From Mycobacterium mantenii (GTDB taxonomy: Bacteria > Actinomycetota > Actinomycetes > Mycobacteriales > Mycobacteriaceae): a DNA stretch of 64,000 nt. The stretch spans positions 3,844,001 to 3,908,000 of the forward strand of contig NZ_AP022590.1 in the NCBI RefSeq assembly GCF_010731775.1, written 5' to 3'. The first letter of the stretch is position 1. Each line of letters begins with the position of its first letter. Below are positions 35,239-44,119 of this stretch, piece by piece. The translations under genes were made by a program, and so were the position numbers. The notes under the pieces are model-generated. The model was not told where the DNA came from. It did no database searches and saw only the letters and a program-made list of their open reading frames with translations.

Positions 35239-35769
35239 TCAGCTCGCGCCCGAGGGACCGGGGCGAACCGGCTGACCGTCCACCGGCCCGCCGGTGGGGG
35301 CCGGACCGGTCGGTGCGTCCTTCACTCCGGACATGTCGATGATCGGCGCGGCCGCGTCCAGCGGCGCGCCGGCGGCCGCCGGCCCACCAAGGGCGATCAG
35401 CGGCGCACCGGCCGGCACGACCGGCACGGGCGGCACCACCGGCACCGGCGGCGCAAGGGGCAGCGGCGGCACGATCGGCAGCGGAGCGCCTATCGGCAGC
35501 GGCCCGGGCACGGCCATCGGCACGCCGGACATGTCAGTCATCGGCGCCGCGCACATACCGCCGGCCGCAGGTGCACCCGCGGCGACGGTGCCGGCGGCTG
35601 CGGCCGGACCACCGGCGGCCGGTGCCACCTCGCCCGACTGCCCCTCAATGCACGCGTGGCCGCCCGTAATCAACGGGGCGGCCGCCGCGTCGGGGCTCAA
35701 CGCGATCGCAGCTCCGCACAACCCTGCGCCGGCAACCACTTTGATGTTGAACCGATCGACGATCGCCAT
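35239..35769 (-). CDS. Secreted Pro/Ala/Gly-rich protein
   Basis: A 176-residue protein read from the ATG at 35769, with AAAAGGAG a dozen bases upstream; a TTG three codons earlier is possible. The N-terminal 32 residues form a signal peptide ending at a poly-Ala cleavage region (SPDAAAA). The mature part has two cysteines and long Pro/Val/Ala runs (PPLPLAPPVPVVPPVPVV). It carries two copies of an AAPxxDMSGV motif flanking the proline-rich centre, which also match at DNA level. No known domain. It resembles small secreted proline-rich mycobacterial proteins in style only. Its own terminator follows. Confidence 0.6.
   Translation of the reverse strand: MAIVDRFNIKVVAGAGLCGAAIALSPDAAAAPLITGGHACIEGQSGEVAPAAGGPAAAAGTVAAGAPAAGGMCAAPMTDMSGVPMAVPGPLPIGAPLPIVPPLPLAPPVPVVPPVPVVPAGAPLIALGGPAAAGAPLDAAAPIIDMSGVKDAPTGPAPTGGPVDGQPVRPGPSGAS
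35327..35551 (-). repeat. Pair of direct repeats within the secreted protein gene
   Basis: Copies at about 35327-35353 and 35525-35551 share CCGGACATGTC, a short variable stretch and ATCGGCGC. They lie 198 bases apart and encode the two AAPxxDMSGV motifs. Confidence 0.6.
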
Positions 35770-36237
35770 CAGCTTCAACTCTCCTTTTATTCACGCTCAA
35801 GCTATTTCGGCATTCTTTTGGTGCAGCAGGCCCGCCTAGCCGTACCGAGGCCGCATTTCACGACCGGGCCAATTGTCAGCAGCCGACGCGCAACACGCGC
35901 CACGCCGCACCGCGCCGTTTCCAAATGGTGACGTCACAACGGGGTCACGACTCGACACGCCCTCGGCCGGCGCCGATCGACCTGCACGAACGCCCTTGCG
36001 CCCTACGGCCGCCTAGCGATTCGCGCCGTGGTCGGGCGGCGGATCGGTCAGGGGACGGCCCGCGACGCGAACGCCGGGCACGGCCGGCGCGGTTGGCCGA
36101 TCCGACTTCTGTTCCCACGGACTTTAATTTTCCGCAGGTCATTCACAGGAAACTGTTGGTGAACAATTACTACCCTGAAGGTTACGTAGAAGTTAACATC
36201 GTGATTAGAACGGTTGATGCTCAGAGGAGAAGGGACT
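35770..36237. promoter_or_regulatory. 468-base divergent intergenic region
   Basis: No gene is supported. The part from about 36120 to 36237 is unusually AT-rich for this window (TTTAATTTTCC, GTTAACATCGTGATTAGAA) and most likely carries the promoter of the DUF732 gene. GGAGAAGGGA just before 36238 is its ribosome binding site. The left part should hold the promoter of the secreted Pro-rich protein. Confidence 0.45.
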
Positions 36238-36576
36238 ATGTCGCGACGTCGTCTCGCCACCGGGTTCATCGGCTCGGCCGTACTCGGTGGCCCACTTCTC
36301 GCCGGCCTCATCTGGGCCGGCCCGGCGCAGGCCGACGCGGCCGGTTTCCTCAATGACATGCACCGGGACGGCATCCACGCCGTCACCGGAGGCGACGCGG
36401 CGCTGCTACAGGCGGGCCTGAACGTATGCCAGCAGCTGTCATGGGGCGCCCCCGCATCCCAGCTGGAAGGCCTGGCGCTGCAACGTTCCGATGACAGGCA
36501 GGGCGCCGGTGGGCTCACTCCCCAGCAGGCCGACGACATCGTCGGTTACGCCCAGCGGGACCTGTGCCCCAGCTAG
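36238..36576 (+). CDS. DUF732 secreted small protein, copy 1
   Basis: A 112-residue exported protein. The signal peptide is MSRRRLATGFIGSAVLGGPL followed by Leu/Ala-rich sequence and AQADA cleavage near residue 33. The mature part has the DUF732 pattern: FLNDMHRDGIHAVTGGDAAL, then NVCQQLSWG with one Cys, QLEGLALQRS, and a C-terminal DLCPS with the partner Cys, suggesting a disulfide. DUF732 proteins are small secreted mycobacterial proteins of unknown function. The ATG at 36238 is preceded by GGAGAAGGGA. The next gene is a paralogue. Confidence 0.88.
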   Translation: MSRRRLATGFIGSAVLGGPLLAGLIWAGPAQADAAGFLNDMHRDGIHAVTGGDAALLQAGLNVCQQLSWGAPASQLEGLALQRSDDRQGAGGLTPQQADDIVGYAQRDLCPS

Positions 36577-36774
36577 CAGCCGTCCGACCTCTCGCACATC
36601 GCCCATCCATAAGCACGGCCCGGGACGGCCACGCGCCAATCCGCACGTATGGCGTGTCCGCCCACCGGTCTTTGCCGACTATTCACCCTCCCGATTTGTT
36701 TGCGCAGCGGGTTTTCGCACTTTTGTGTAAAAGTGCATCATCCGCATCGGGCACACACATAAGGAGAAGGTTGC

Positions 36775-37119
36775 ATGGCGGCACGCAGGCTTTATGGCCG
36801 GTTCATGGGAGCGGCGCTGGCGAGTGGCCCACTTCTGCTCGCCGGGATCCTCTGCGCCGGCCCGGCGCGGGCCGACCAGGCCGCCTTCCTCAACGACCTG
36901 CACAACGCCGGGATCCACGCCATCAACGGCGGCGACCCGGAACTGTTGCAGATGGGCGCGGACCTATGCCAGCAGCTTTCCTGGGGAGCCTCACCCCAAC
37001 AGCTGGAAGGGCTGGCGCTGCAACGCTCAGACGCCGACCAGGGAACCGGCGGGATCAACGGTCGCCAGGCCGCAGACGTGGTCATCTTCGCCCTACGCGA
37101 TCTGTGCCCCAACGCCTGA
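36775..37119 (+). CDS. DUF732 secreted small protein, copy 2
   Basis: A 114-residue paralogue of the preceding gene with the same layout: signal peptide ending ARADQ near residue 36, FLNDLHNAGIHAINGGDPEL, LCQQLSWGASPQQLEGLALQ and the terminal DLCPNA. Roughly two thirds of mature positions are identical to copy 1. AAGGAGAAGG precedes the ATG. The 198-base gap between the copies includes an AT-rich stretch, so each may have its own promoter. They look like a recent tandem duplication. Confidence 0.88.
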   Translation: MAARRLYGRFMGAALASGPLLLAGILCAGPARADQAAFLNDLHNAGIHAINGGDPELLQMGADLCQQLSWGASPQQLEGLALQRSDADQGTGGINGRQAADVVIFALRDLCPNA

Positions 37120-37168
37120 CGGCGAGTTAGCCCCCGCGCTGAGCGGTCCGCGCTAAGGTGACACTCGA

Positions 37169-38572
37169 GTGAAGCTGAACGCACGGAATCTGACCCGCCT
37201 GAAGATTCCCGTCCCGATCTATGACCGAAGCCAAATCGGCATCGGCATAGCGCATTTCGGCGTCGGCGGCTTTCACCGCTCCCACCAGGCCATGTACGTC
37301 GACCGCTTGCTCAACGCCGGGCTCGCCCGGGATTTCGGCATCTGCGGCATCGGTGTGCTGCCGGGCGACCAGCGCATGCGCGACGCGCTGCGCGGCCAGG
37401 ACCACCTGTACACACTGATCCTCGAACACCCCGACGGCACCCGGCAACCGCGAGTCATCGGCTCCATCGTCGACTACCGTTATGCGCCTGATGATCCCGA
37501 CTCCGTGATCGATCTGCTCGCCGATCCGGCCACCCGGATCATCTCGCTCACCATCACCGAGGGCGGTTACCAGCCGCCGCTGAGCGCGGTGTTCGGGTTG
37601 GTGGCGCAGGCGTGCAACCGGCGACGCGAGCGCGGCCTGTCCTCCCCCACGATCGTCTCCTGCGACAACATCGCCGGGAACGGAGACGTGGCGCGACGGG
37701 TCTTCACGTCGTACGCCGAGCGGATCAATCCCGAACTTGCGCAATGGATGCGCGAGGAGACCACCTTCCCCAACTCGATGGTCGACCGGATCACACCGGT
37801 GACCACGCCCGACGTCCTCGAGCGCCTCGGCTCCGAATACGGTGTGGCCGACGCCTGGCCCGTCACCGCGGAACCCTTCGCCATGTGGGTCATCGAGGAT
37901 GACTTCGCCGACGGGCGCCCACCGCTGGATCAGGCCGGTGTGCAACTCGTCGACGACGTGGCGCCGTACGAGGCGATGAAGCTGAGGCTGCTCAACGCCA
38001 GCCATCAGGGCCTGTGTTACTTCGCTTACCTGGCCGGGTATCGGCTGGTACACGAAGCCGCCCAGGACCCGCTGATCGCCGAATTCCTTGCCCGCTATAT
38101 GAATTCGGAAGCCACGCCGACCCTGCAGCGCGTCCCGGGGCTGGACGAGTTCCGGGCCGGGCTCCTGCCGCGCTTCGCCAACGCCTACATCCGCGACACC
38201 GTGGCCCGGTTGTGCGCCGAGTCCTCGGACCGCATCCCGAAGTGGTTGTTGCCCGTGGTGCGCGACAACCTGCGCTCCGGCGGCCCGGTGCGCCTGTCGG
38301 CGGCGATCGTCGCCAGCTGGGCGCGCTACGCCGAGGGCGTCGACGAGCAGGGCCAACCGATCGAGGTGGTGGACCGCCTCGCCGACACCCTGGTTCCGAT
38401 CGCCCGCTCCCAGCGTGACGACCCCGCCGCCTTCCTGGCCAACCGTTCGGTATTCGGCGACCTCGTCGATCACGAGCGCCTCCGGGACGCCTATCTGTGG
38501 GCGCTGGATTCGCTGCACCGGCACGGCGCACGCGCCACGTTGCGAGCCCTGATCGGGGCCGCCGGATCGTGA
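37169..38572 (+). CDS. Mannitol/polyol dehydrogenase (long-chain MDR family)
   Basis: A 467-residue polyol-specific long-chain dehydrogenase that oxidises a polyol such as mannitol or D-arabinitol to a ketose with NAD+. The N-terminal cofactor domain opens with [20 protein letters not shown] at 26-45. [10 protein letters not shown] and SCDNIAGNG follow. The catalytic signature K-x4-N-x2-H is K271-N276-H279 in KLRLLNASH. Length is typical. It starts at GTG. Its stop overlaps the start of the kinase gene, so the pair should be one operon converting a polyol to a ketose and then to a ketose phosphate. No transporter or regulator is beside it. Confidence 0.9.
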   Translation: MKLNARNLTRLKIPVPIYDRSQIGIGIAHFGVGGFHRSHQAMYVDRLLNAGLARDFGICGIGVLPGDQRMRDALRGQDHLYTLILEHPDGTRQPRVIGSIVDYRYAPDDPDSVIDLLADPATRIISLTITEGGYQPPLSAVFGLVAQACNRRRERGLSSPTIVSCDNIAGNGDVARRVFTSYAERINPELAQWMREETTFPNSMVDRITPVTTPDVLERLGSEYGVADAWPVTAEPFAMWVIEDDFADGRPPLDQAGVQLVDDVAPYEAMKLRLLNASHQGLCYFAYLAGYRLVHEAAQDPLIAEFLARYMNSEATPTLQRVPGLDEFRAGLLPRFANAYIRDTVARLCAESSDRIPKWLLPVVRDNLRSGGPVRLSAAIVASWARYAEGVDEQGQPIEVVDRLADTLVPIARSQRDDPAAFLANRSVFGDLVDHERLRDAYLWALDSLHRHGARATLRALIGAAGS

Positions 38573-39960
38573 CGCTGGTCGCCGGCATCGACTCCTCGAC
38601 ACAGTCCTGCAAGGTGCTGGTGTGCGACGCCGCCACCGGCAAGGTGGTCCGCGAGGGACACGCCAGTCACCCGCCAGGCACCGAAATCGCCCCGGCGGCA
38701 TGGGAAATCGCAGCCCATGGAGCCATCGAGGCCGCGGGCGGGCTCGATGGCGTCGACGCGCTCGCCGTCGGCGCGCAGCAGCACGGCATGGTCTGCCTGG
38801 ACGCATCCGGACAGGTGATACGCCCCGCGCTGCTGTGGAACGACGTGCGATCCGCCGATGCCGCGCGCGCCCTCGTCAGCGAGCTGGGTGGCGCGCGGGC
38901 GTGGGCCCGGGCCGTCGGCGTCGTGCCGCTGGCCGCGATCACGGTGGCGAAATTGCGGTGGCTGGCCGACCACGAGCCGGCGCACGCGGACCGCACCGCG
39001 GCGGTCTGTCTGCCGCACGACTGGTTGACGTGGCGGCTGCGCGGTGAGGCCGACGTCGCGGCGCTGACCACCGATCGCAGCGACGCCAGTGGCACCGGCT
39101 ACTACGACGCCGCAACGGGCGCTTACCGTTTCGATCTGCTGGAACTGGCCCTGCGCGGCCGTCACCCCGAACTGCCGACCGTACTGGAACCTTCGGGCCG
39201 AACCCGCAGCAGCACAGGACTTTTCGGAGCCGGTCTCGGCGACAATGCCGCCGCGGCGCTGGGCCTGGGCGCCGAAGAGGGCGACGTGATCGTCTCGATC
39301 GGCACGTCGGGGGTGGTGGCCGCGGTCGCCGCGGACCCCGTCCGTGACGACGCGGGATTCGTCGCCGGATTCGCCGACGGCGCCGGGCGCTACCTCCCGC
39401 TGGTGTGCACCCTCAACGGCGCGCGGGTGCTGGATGCGGCCGCCGCGATGTTGCGGGTCGACCACGACGAGTTGTCCCGGCTCGCGCTGTCGGCGCCGCC
39501 GGGCAGCGCGGGTCTGGCGCTGGTCCCCTACCTGGAGGGCGAACGGACTCCGAACCGGCCCAACGCAACTGGTGCGCTACACGGCCTGCGCCTGTCCAAT
39601 GCGACGTCGGCCAATGTGGCCCGGGCCGCGGTGGAGGGGCTGCTGTGCTCGCTCGCCGACGGCGTCGCCCACCTGGCCGCGCACGGCGTCGTCGCGCGCC
39701 GCATCCTGCTGGTCGGCGGCGGCGCCCAATCCCGGGCACTGCGCGAGATAGCCCCCACGGTGTTCGGCATGCCGGTGCTGGCACCCACCCCGGCGCAGTA
39801 CGTGGCGTTGGGCGCGGCGCGGCAGGCGGCGTGGGCGTTGAGCGGATCGCCCCAACCGCCCGCGTGGCATCCGCCACCCACGGACGAATACGCCGCCGGC
39901 CCCGCACCCGAGGTACTGGCGCACTACGCGCGGGTGCGCGACCTGACCGAGGGGATTTAG
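38569..39960 (+). CDS. xylB: Xylulokinase (FGGY family)
   Basis: A 463-residue FGGY carbohydrate kinase. The GTG at 38569 overlaps the upstream TGA; longer frames lack homology. The head is [36 protein letters not shown] and [12 protein letters not shown] are xylulokinase-like, and [12 protein letters not shown] follows. The adenosine-side motifs are [12 protein letters not shown] and [17 protein letters not shown]. These fit phosphorylation of D-xylulose to xylulose-5-phosphate, feeding the pentose phosphate pathway. With the upstream dehydrogenase, the natural substrate may be D-arabinitol, giving xylulose. The gene overlaps the next convergent gene by 4 bases. Confidence 0.88.
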   Translation: MTLVAGIDSSTQSCKVLVCDAATGKVVREGHASHPPGTEIAPAAWEIAAHGAIEAAGGLDGVDALAVGAQQHGMVCLDASGQVIRPALLWNDVRSADAARALVSELGGARAWARAVGVVPLAAITVAKLRWLADHEPAHADRTAAVCLPHDWLTWRLRGEADVAALTTDRSDASGTGYYDAATGAYRFDLLELALRGRHPELPTVLEPSGRTRSSTGLFGAGLGDNAAAALGLGAEEGDVIVSIGTSGVVAAVAADPVRDDAGFVAGFADGAGRYLPLVCTLNGARVLDAAAAMLRVDHDELSRLALSAPPGSAGLALVPYLEGERTPNRPNATGALHGLRLSNATSANVARAAVEGLLCSLADGVAHLAAHGVVARRILLVGGGAQSRALREIAPTVFGMPVLAPTPAQYVALGAARQAAWALSGSPQPPAWHPPPTDEYAAGPAPEVLAHYARVRDLTEGI

Positions 39961-41447
39961 TCGCAGGGTCGGAACACCGGAAGCACCCGGTACTTGGCGC
40001 TGAAGCTGGCCTTTTCGTATTCGTCGCCGACCTCGCCGTCGCAGGCGATGACCGTCGGGCCGTCGACGGCGGCGAAGCTGAACTCCGGCACCTGAAGCTC
40101 GTGATAGAGCGGGCTGCGCTCCAACCCTCCCAGCGCGAGCGCGGCCAGGATCCTGGTCCGCGCCCACCGTCGTCCCGCTTCGAGCATGCGGACGTCGATC
40201 AGGCCGTCGTCCATCCGGGTCCGTCGCGCCGGCGCGAACCCGGTGGGCAGGTACAGGGAATTGCCAAGGAAGAACAGCGATGTCAGCAGCGTCTTGTTGT
40301 CGTACGAGATCCGGACGGGCTCGTCGCGGCGCAACGTGTGCAGCATGGCGTAGAGGCCGGCCAGCGGCTTGCCGATGCGCTTCTCCAGTTTTTCGCGCTG
40401 CTGCACGAAGGTCGGGTAGGCGCCGATGCTGGCGGTGTTGAGGACCATCTGACTTTCGTTGAGGCACACCAGGTCCACGCACGCCACGCTGCCGCGCCGG
40501 ATCGCGTCGACGGTCTTGGCCACGGTGTCACAGCCGATGTCCTTGGCGAAATGGTTGAACGTTCCGGCGGGAAAAACCGCCAGGGGAAGTCCGGCGTCGA
40601 TGGCCACCCCGGCGGCGGCCGCGACGGTGCCGTCACCGCCGCCGACGGCAAGCACCTCGGCGCGCTCGGCGGCTTCGCGCAAGACCTCCACCGGGTCATC
40701 GTCGGGACCCAATTCGTGGATGTCGACTTTCGGCAGTGCGTCGCGCACCTCGTCGACGACGCGTGCCCCGGTGCCGCTGCCCGACTCCGGATTGATGACC
40801 AGCACCACCCCGGCGCCGTCGGGCCGTTCGGGTGTTTCGACGCGAAGCGGTTCGGTCTTGGGGAGGGCGGTTTCGGCGATCGGCGGGACGAGGCGGCCGC
40901 CCAGCACCGCCAGACCCGCCCCGATGCCGAATCCGGCGATGACATCGCCGGGGTAGTGCGCGCCGGTGGCCACCCGCGACAGACCGACCAGGCCGGCCAG
41001 CAACGCCAGCCCGAAACCCACCATCGGGTTCTCCAAACCCACCCCGACGGCGAACGCCGCGGCGCTCGCGGAGTGCCCGGACGGGAAGGAATTCGACGTG
41101 GGGCGGCGGCGGACCTGCCGGACCAGCGGCACCAACTCATACCCCGGACGCTGTCGCCGGCGGACGCGTTTGGCGACCTGGTTGGTGACCAGGCTGGTGG
41201 CAGCGAGCGTCACCACACCGCGCGTCGCGCCGCGCTGGGCGCTCTTGTTCCGCGAGGCCATCAGGGCCGCGGCGATGGCGAACCACAGCTTGGAGTTGTC
41301 GGCCACCCGGGTCAGCGGCGGCATGATCGTGTCCAGCAGCGGGGTGTCGGTCTCGGCGATGGCGTCGAAGATCTCTCGATCGAGCGTGCCCAGTCCCCGG
41401 GTGATTTGTTTGATGCCGCGCGCGCGTTGCCAGGGGCCCCTGTTCAT
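39957..41447 (-). CDS. Bifunctional PAP2 phosphatase / diacylglycerol kinase-like fusion
   Basis: A 496-residue fusion. Residues about 30-190 form a membrane PAP2 acid phosphatase: KRVRRRQRP near 93-101, [11 protein letters not shown] near 118-128 and [12 protein letters not shown] near 157-168 supply the three catalytic blocks. Residues about 215-490 form a lipid kinase of the diacylglycerol/sphingosine kinase type with VINPESGSG near 220 and [12 protein letters not shown] near 270. One domain can remove a lipid phosphate and the other can add one, or the kinase-like half may act on another polyprenol or lipid. The ATG at 41447 is used. The gene is divergent from the next one. Confidence 0.9.
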   Translation of the reverse strand: MNRGPWQRARGIKQITRGLGTLDREIFDAIAETDTPLLDTIMPPLTRVADNSKLWFAIAAALMASRNKSAQRGATRGVVTLAATSLVTNQVAKRVRRRQRPGYELVPLVRQVRRRPTSNSFPSGHSASAAAFAVGVGLENPMVGFGLALLAGLVGLSRVATGAHYPGDVIAGFGIGAGLAVLGGRLVPPIAETALPKTEPLRVETPERPDGAGVVLVINPESGSGTGARVVDEVRDALPKVDIHELGPDDDPVEVLREAAERAEVLAVGGGDGTVAAAAGVAIDAGLPLAVFPAGTFNHFAKDIGCDTVAKTVDAIRRGSVACVDLVCLNESQMVLNTASIGAYPTFVQQREKLEKRIGKPLAGLYAMLHTLRRDEPVRISYDNKTLLTSLFFLGNSLYLPTGFAPARRTRMDDGLIDVRMLEAGRRWARTRILAALALGGLERSPLYHELQVPEFSFAAVDGPTVIACDGEVGDEYEKASFSAKYRVLPVFRPCD

Positions 41448-41475
41448 TCGCTACACCCTAAATTGGTCAAAAGAC

Positions 41476-42249
41476 ATGGACGCACAGGGCTATTGCATGA
41501 GGTGGCGCGACAACGCCGAACGCCGCGGCGTGCCGGCCCGCGTGGTCGCCGAGATCGCCCGCCGGCACGGCGTCACCGCCGCGCGCTTCGGGGTCCTCGA
41601 GAACATGGCCGAGTTCAACGACCCGCACGGCAAATCGTTCTTCCTGATCCCGCCCTACGCCGACGGTGTCCGGGCGCGCGACGCGGTGCTGATGACCTAC
41701 GTCCTCAACGCCGACACCGGCTACGGTAAACCGGCCGAGCGTCCCACCGACTTTCCGGCCACCCCGTACGGCGCCGCCGAGGTGGCGCGAATCATGGCCC
41801 GGCAGAACGCAAACCGCTGGAGCTACACCCGCGACGTGGCCTTCGTGCACCGCAACGGGGGCCGCCTGGTCACCACCCCCAACGGCATGCTGATGGGATT
41901 GGGCGGCAACGGGATCCAACGGCTGTTCAGCCAACGCGGCGGCACCACCTGGGGTGACATCTTCATGGTCAACATGGGCAGGGTCAGCGACCCCGGTGAG
42001 CAGCTTGGCCGGATCGTCTCGTCCGGACGGGCCTGGTATCTGGACGCCGCCGGCACGCCCCGGGCGAGCCGCCTCGACCTGGACCGGGTGTTGCACCACG
42101 AAGAGCGGCACGCCGCGCAATGGGCGGACCGCGGTTACCTGGGCATGCTCGCCGGCTACGGCCGGGAGCTGTTGCGCGAATTGGTCTTTGGCGCCATCAA
42201 CAGGCTCGAGGAGGACGCCGGACTGGCGGACGGCGGCTACAGGGCGTGA
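41476..42249 (+). CDS. Hypothetical protein with HExxH motif
   Basis: A 257-residue protein that I do not recognise by family. Residues 1-110 are helical and charged. The centre has LLMGLGGNGIQRLF-like hydrophobic sequence, and near the C-terminus is HHEERHAAQWADRG, in which H208-E209-x-x-H212 fits a zinc-metallopeptidase (zincin) site. The sequence after it (YLGMLAGYGRELLRELVFG) is helical and may supply the third ligand. The motif could also occur by chance in a non-enzyme. No signal peptide. It is divergent from the PAP2-kinase fusion by 28 bp and overlaps the 3' end of the next gene by 13 bases. Confidence 0.6.
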   Translation: MDAQGYCMRWRDNAERRGVPARVVAEIARRHGVTAARFGVLENMAEFNDPHGKSFFLIPPYADGVRARDAVLMTYVLNADTGYGKPAERPTDFPATPYGAAEVARIMARQNANRWSYTRDVAFVHRNGGRLVTTPNGMLMGLGGNGIQRLFSQRGGTTWGDIFMVNMGRVSDPGEQLGRIVSSGRAWYLDAAGTPRASRLDLDRVLHHEERHAAQWADRGYLGMLAGYGRELLRELVFGAINRLEEDAGLADGGYRA

Positions 42250-42908
42250 ATCCCGTGGTAGAGCACCATCGCACCGATCAGCACCAAGACCGCCGCGAGC
42301 AGGGCGGCGTTGTTGCGGTCCATCCACTCCTTGAGCCGCGCCAGCGGGTCGTCGAGACGGCTGCCGGCCGCCGCGTAAGCCAAGATCGGGATCGCGACGC
42401 TTGACGCCGCGATGACAACGAAGAACGCGGCGGCCACCCAGTCACCGGCGACGCCGAGCCCGGCGGTGCCGATGCCCAATCCCGCCGGGATGCAGATGAG
42501 CACCACGTCCGGCCGCACCACGGCCAGCACCGCCCCCATCATCCCGGCCCGGGCCGGGGTGATGCTGGCGAACGAGCGCATCCAAGCGGGGGACTCGGCC
42601 TGGCCGTGCCGGTTGAGCCACTTGTAGATGCCGTACACGATCAGCGCCGACCCCAGCACCACGCGCAGCCACGACGACCATCGCGGCGGCGACTTGTCCA
42701 GGCCGCCGAGCAGGTGGGAGGCGGCGACGGAGAGCGCCGTCAGCGCGGCGAGGGTCAGCGCCCAGCCGCTCAAGAACGCCAGACCGCTCGGCCGCGGCCG
42801 CGGCGCCTGCAGCACCAACACCGCCGGGATGACCGTGAGCGGCGAGAGCGAGATGACCAGCCCGAGCGGAACGAGACCGGTCAGCACCGTCCCCCAGCTT
42901 CCTGCCAT
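42237..42908 (-). CDS. GAP family membrane exporter, copy 1
   Basis: A 223-residue, six-helix membrane protein of the GAP (Sap/GPL-addressing) family. The first helix region holds GLVISLSPLTVIPAVLVLQAPRPRPSG, including the family hallmark SPxTVIPAVLVL. A GLDKSPPRW loop and a conserved R-x3-NRHG loop follow. The ATG at 42908 is chosen because AAAGG lies 8 bases upstream; an ATG three codons earlier would abut it. In M. smegmatis a family member assists glycopeptidolipid export to the cell surface. The cargo here is unknown. It follows copy 2 on the same strand by about 50 bp. Confidence 0.82.
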   Translation of the reverse strand: MAGSWGTVLTGLVPLGLVISLSPLTVIPAVLVLQAPRPRPSGLAFLSGWALTLAALTALSVAASHLLGGLDKSPPRWSSWLRVVLGSALIVYGIYKWLNRHGQAESPAWMRSFASITPARAGMMGAVLAVVRPDVVLICIPAGLGIGTAGLGVAGDWVAAAFFVVIAASSVAIPILAYAAAGSRLDDPLARLKEWMDRNNAALLAAVLVLIGAMVLYHGIHAL

Positions 42909-42974
42909 GGGCGGCATCCTTTCATTGCGCGGGCGATGCGACGCCGAAACGCGCCGTATTCGGCCGAACCGGAA

Positions 42975-43658
42975 TCAAGCCAGCGCGCGAATCCCGTTGT
43001 AGAGCACGATCAACCCGATCAGAATCAGGATGACGGCCAGCATCGCGTCGTGGTTCGCTTCCATCCAGGCTTTGAGACGTTCCAGGGCATCGTCGAGACG
43101 ATCACCGGCGCCGACGTAGGCCAGTATCGGGATCGCGACCGTCGACGCGGCGACGATGACGAAGATCGCGGCGGCGACAAACTGCTCGCCGGCGCTCAGG
43201 CTGCTGTTGCCGACGGCCAGGCCGGCGGCCGCGCACAGGATCAGCACCTCGGGCCGCAACGGCACCAGCACCGCCCCTATCACTCCGGCGCGTCCCGGCG
43301 AGAGGGTGGAGAACGAACGCATCCAGCGCGGCATGCTGCGCTGCCGATGCCGGGTGAACCAGTGGTACGCCGCCAGCGCGATGAGTGCCAGGCCGAAGGC
43401 CAGCCGCACCCACGCCGCCCATTTCGGCGGGGCCGCGTGGACCCCGCTGAGCAACTCCGAGCCGCTGACGAACGCGGCGGTGAGCGTGACGAGGCCCAGC
43501 AGCCAGCCGCCGAGGAAGGCGAGACTGGCCGGGCGCGGCCGCGGCGCGTGCAGCACCAGCACCGCGGGAATGACCGTGATCGGTGACAGGGCGATGACCG
43601 CCGCCAACGCGATGAGCTTGCTCAGTACCGAGGCCCAACTTGCGTCCACGGGCAGCAA
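42975..43658 (-). CDS. GAP family membrane exporter, copy 2
   Basis: A 227-residue paralogue of the next gene on the strand, with six helices and the same hallmarks: VIALSPITVIPAVLVLHAPRPRP, GVHAAPPKW and HWFTRHRQRSMPRWM. The in-frame start is a TTG at 43658, or a GTG three codons later at 43649; no strong Shine-Dalgarno decides between them. The two copies diverge in the loops but keep the helix pattern, consistent with an older tandem duplication. They may act as a heteromer or have separate cargoes. Confidence 0.8.
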   Translation of the reverse strand: MLPVDASWASVLSKLIALAAVIALSPITVIPAVLVLHAPRPRPASLAFLGGWLLGLVTLTAAFVSGSELLSGVHAAPPKWAAWVRLAFGLALIALAAYHWFTRHRQRSMPRWMRSFSTLSPGRAGVIGAVLVPLRPEVLILCAAAGLAVGNSSLSAGEQFVAAAIFVIVAASTVAIPILAYVGAGDRLDDALERLKAWMEANHDAMLAVILILIGLIVLYNGIRALA

Positions 43659-43702
43659 TCATCGCATCGCCGTCGCGCTCACGCAGCGGTTGACCGCACC
43701 GG

Positions 43703-44008
43703 TCAGCCTTTGCGGCGCAGCGTCCAGGCGGGCACCCAGTGCGTCACCGTTCGGCGCTTCGATCCGTAGGCGACGGGATAGGTCACCAGCCCCCACCAGT
43801 CGCCCTGCTCGCAGAGGGCCCAGCAGCTCAGCCACCCCTCGACGACCTTGTGCAACTGCAGACCGTTGGGCTGGTAGCGCCCCGAACGGTGCGGCTCGCG
43901 CGGGAACAACACCGTCAGGTCGACCAGCACCGCGACCGCCGGACGGACCACCCGGAACGGGCTCCGGACCGGCTGGCCGTTGTACCCGATCGACGCCAGC
44001 GGACCCAT
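43703..44008 (-). CDS. Conserved small hypothetical protein
   Basis: A 101-residue basic, Trp-rich protein (EGWLSCWALCEQGDWWG near residues 57-73) with no signal peptide or clear membrane helix and two cysteines. The ending THWVPAWTLRRKG is distinctive. I do not recognise a named family; it looks like a mycobacterial conserved hypothetical. It lies 44 bp upstream of the two GAP genes on the same strand and may be co-transcribed with them. Confidence 0.6.
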   Translation of the reverse strand: MGPLASIGYNGQPVRSPFRVVRPAVAVLVDLTVLFPREPHRSGRYQPNGLQLHKVVEGWLSCWALCEQGDWWGLVTYPVAYGSKRRTVTHWVPAWTLRRKG

Positions 44009-44119
44009 TGATCGATCATACGTTCGAATAGGCGTCGGGTTGAGCCCTCTGAGCGGCCCGGTTCGCTTCTGGCACCATAGCGGTGTGTCCAGCCAGACCG
44101 CGACGTCCCGGACGGTGCG

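Noticed and set aside
39405..41729. Plus-strand open frame of 774 codons across xylB and the PAP2-kinase gene
   Set aside because: It runs through two genes with intact catalytic motifs in other frames and has no domain of its own.
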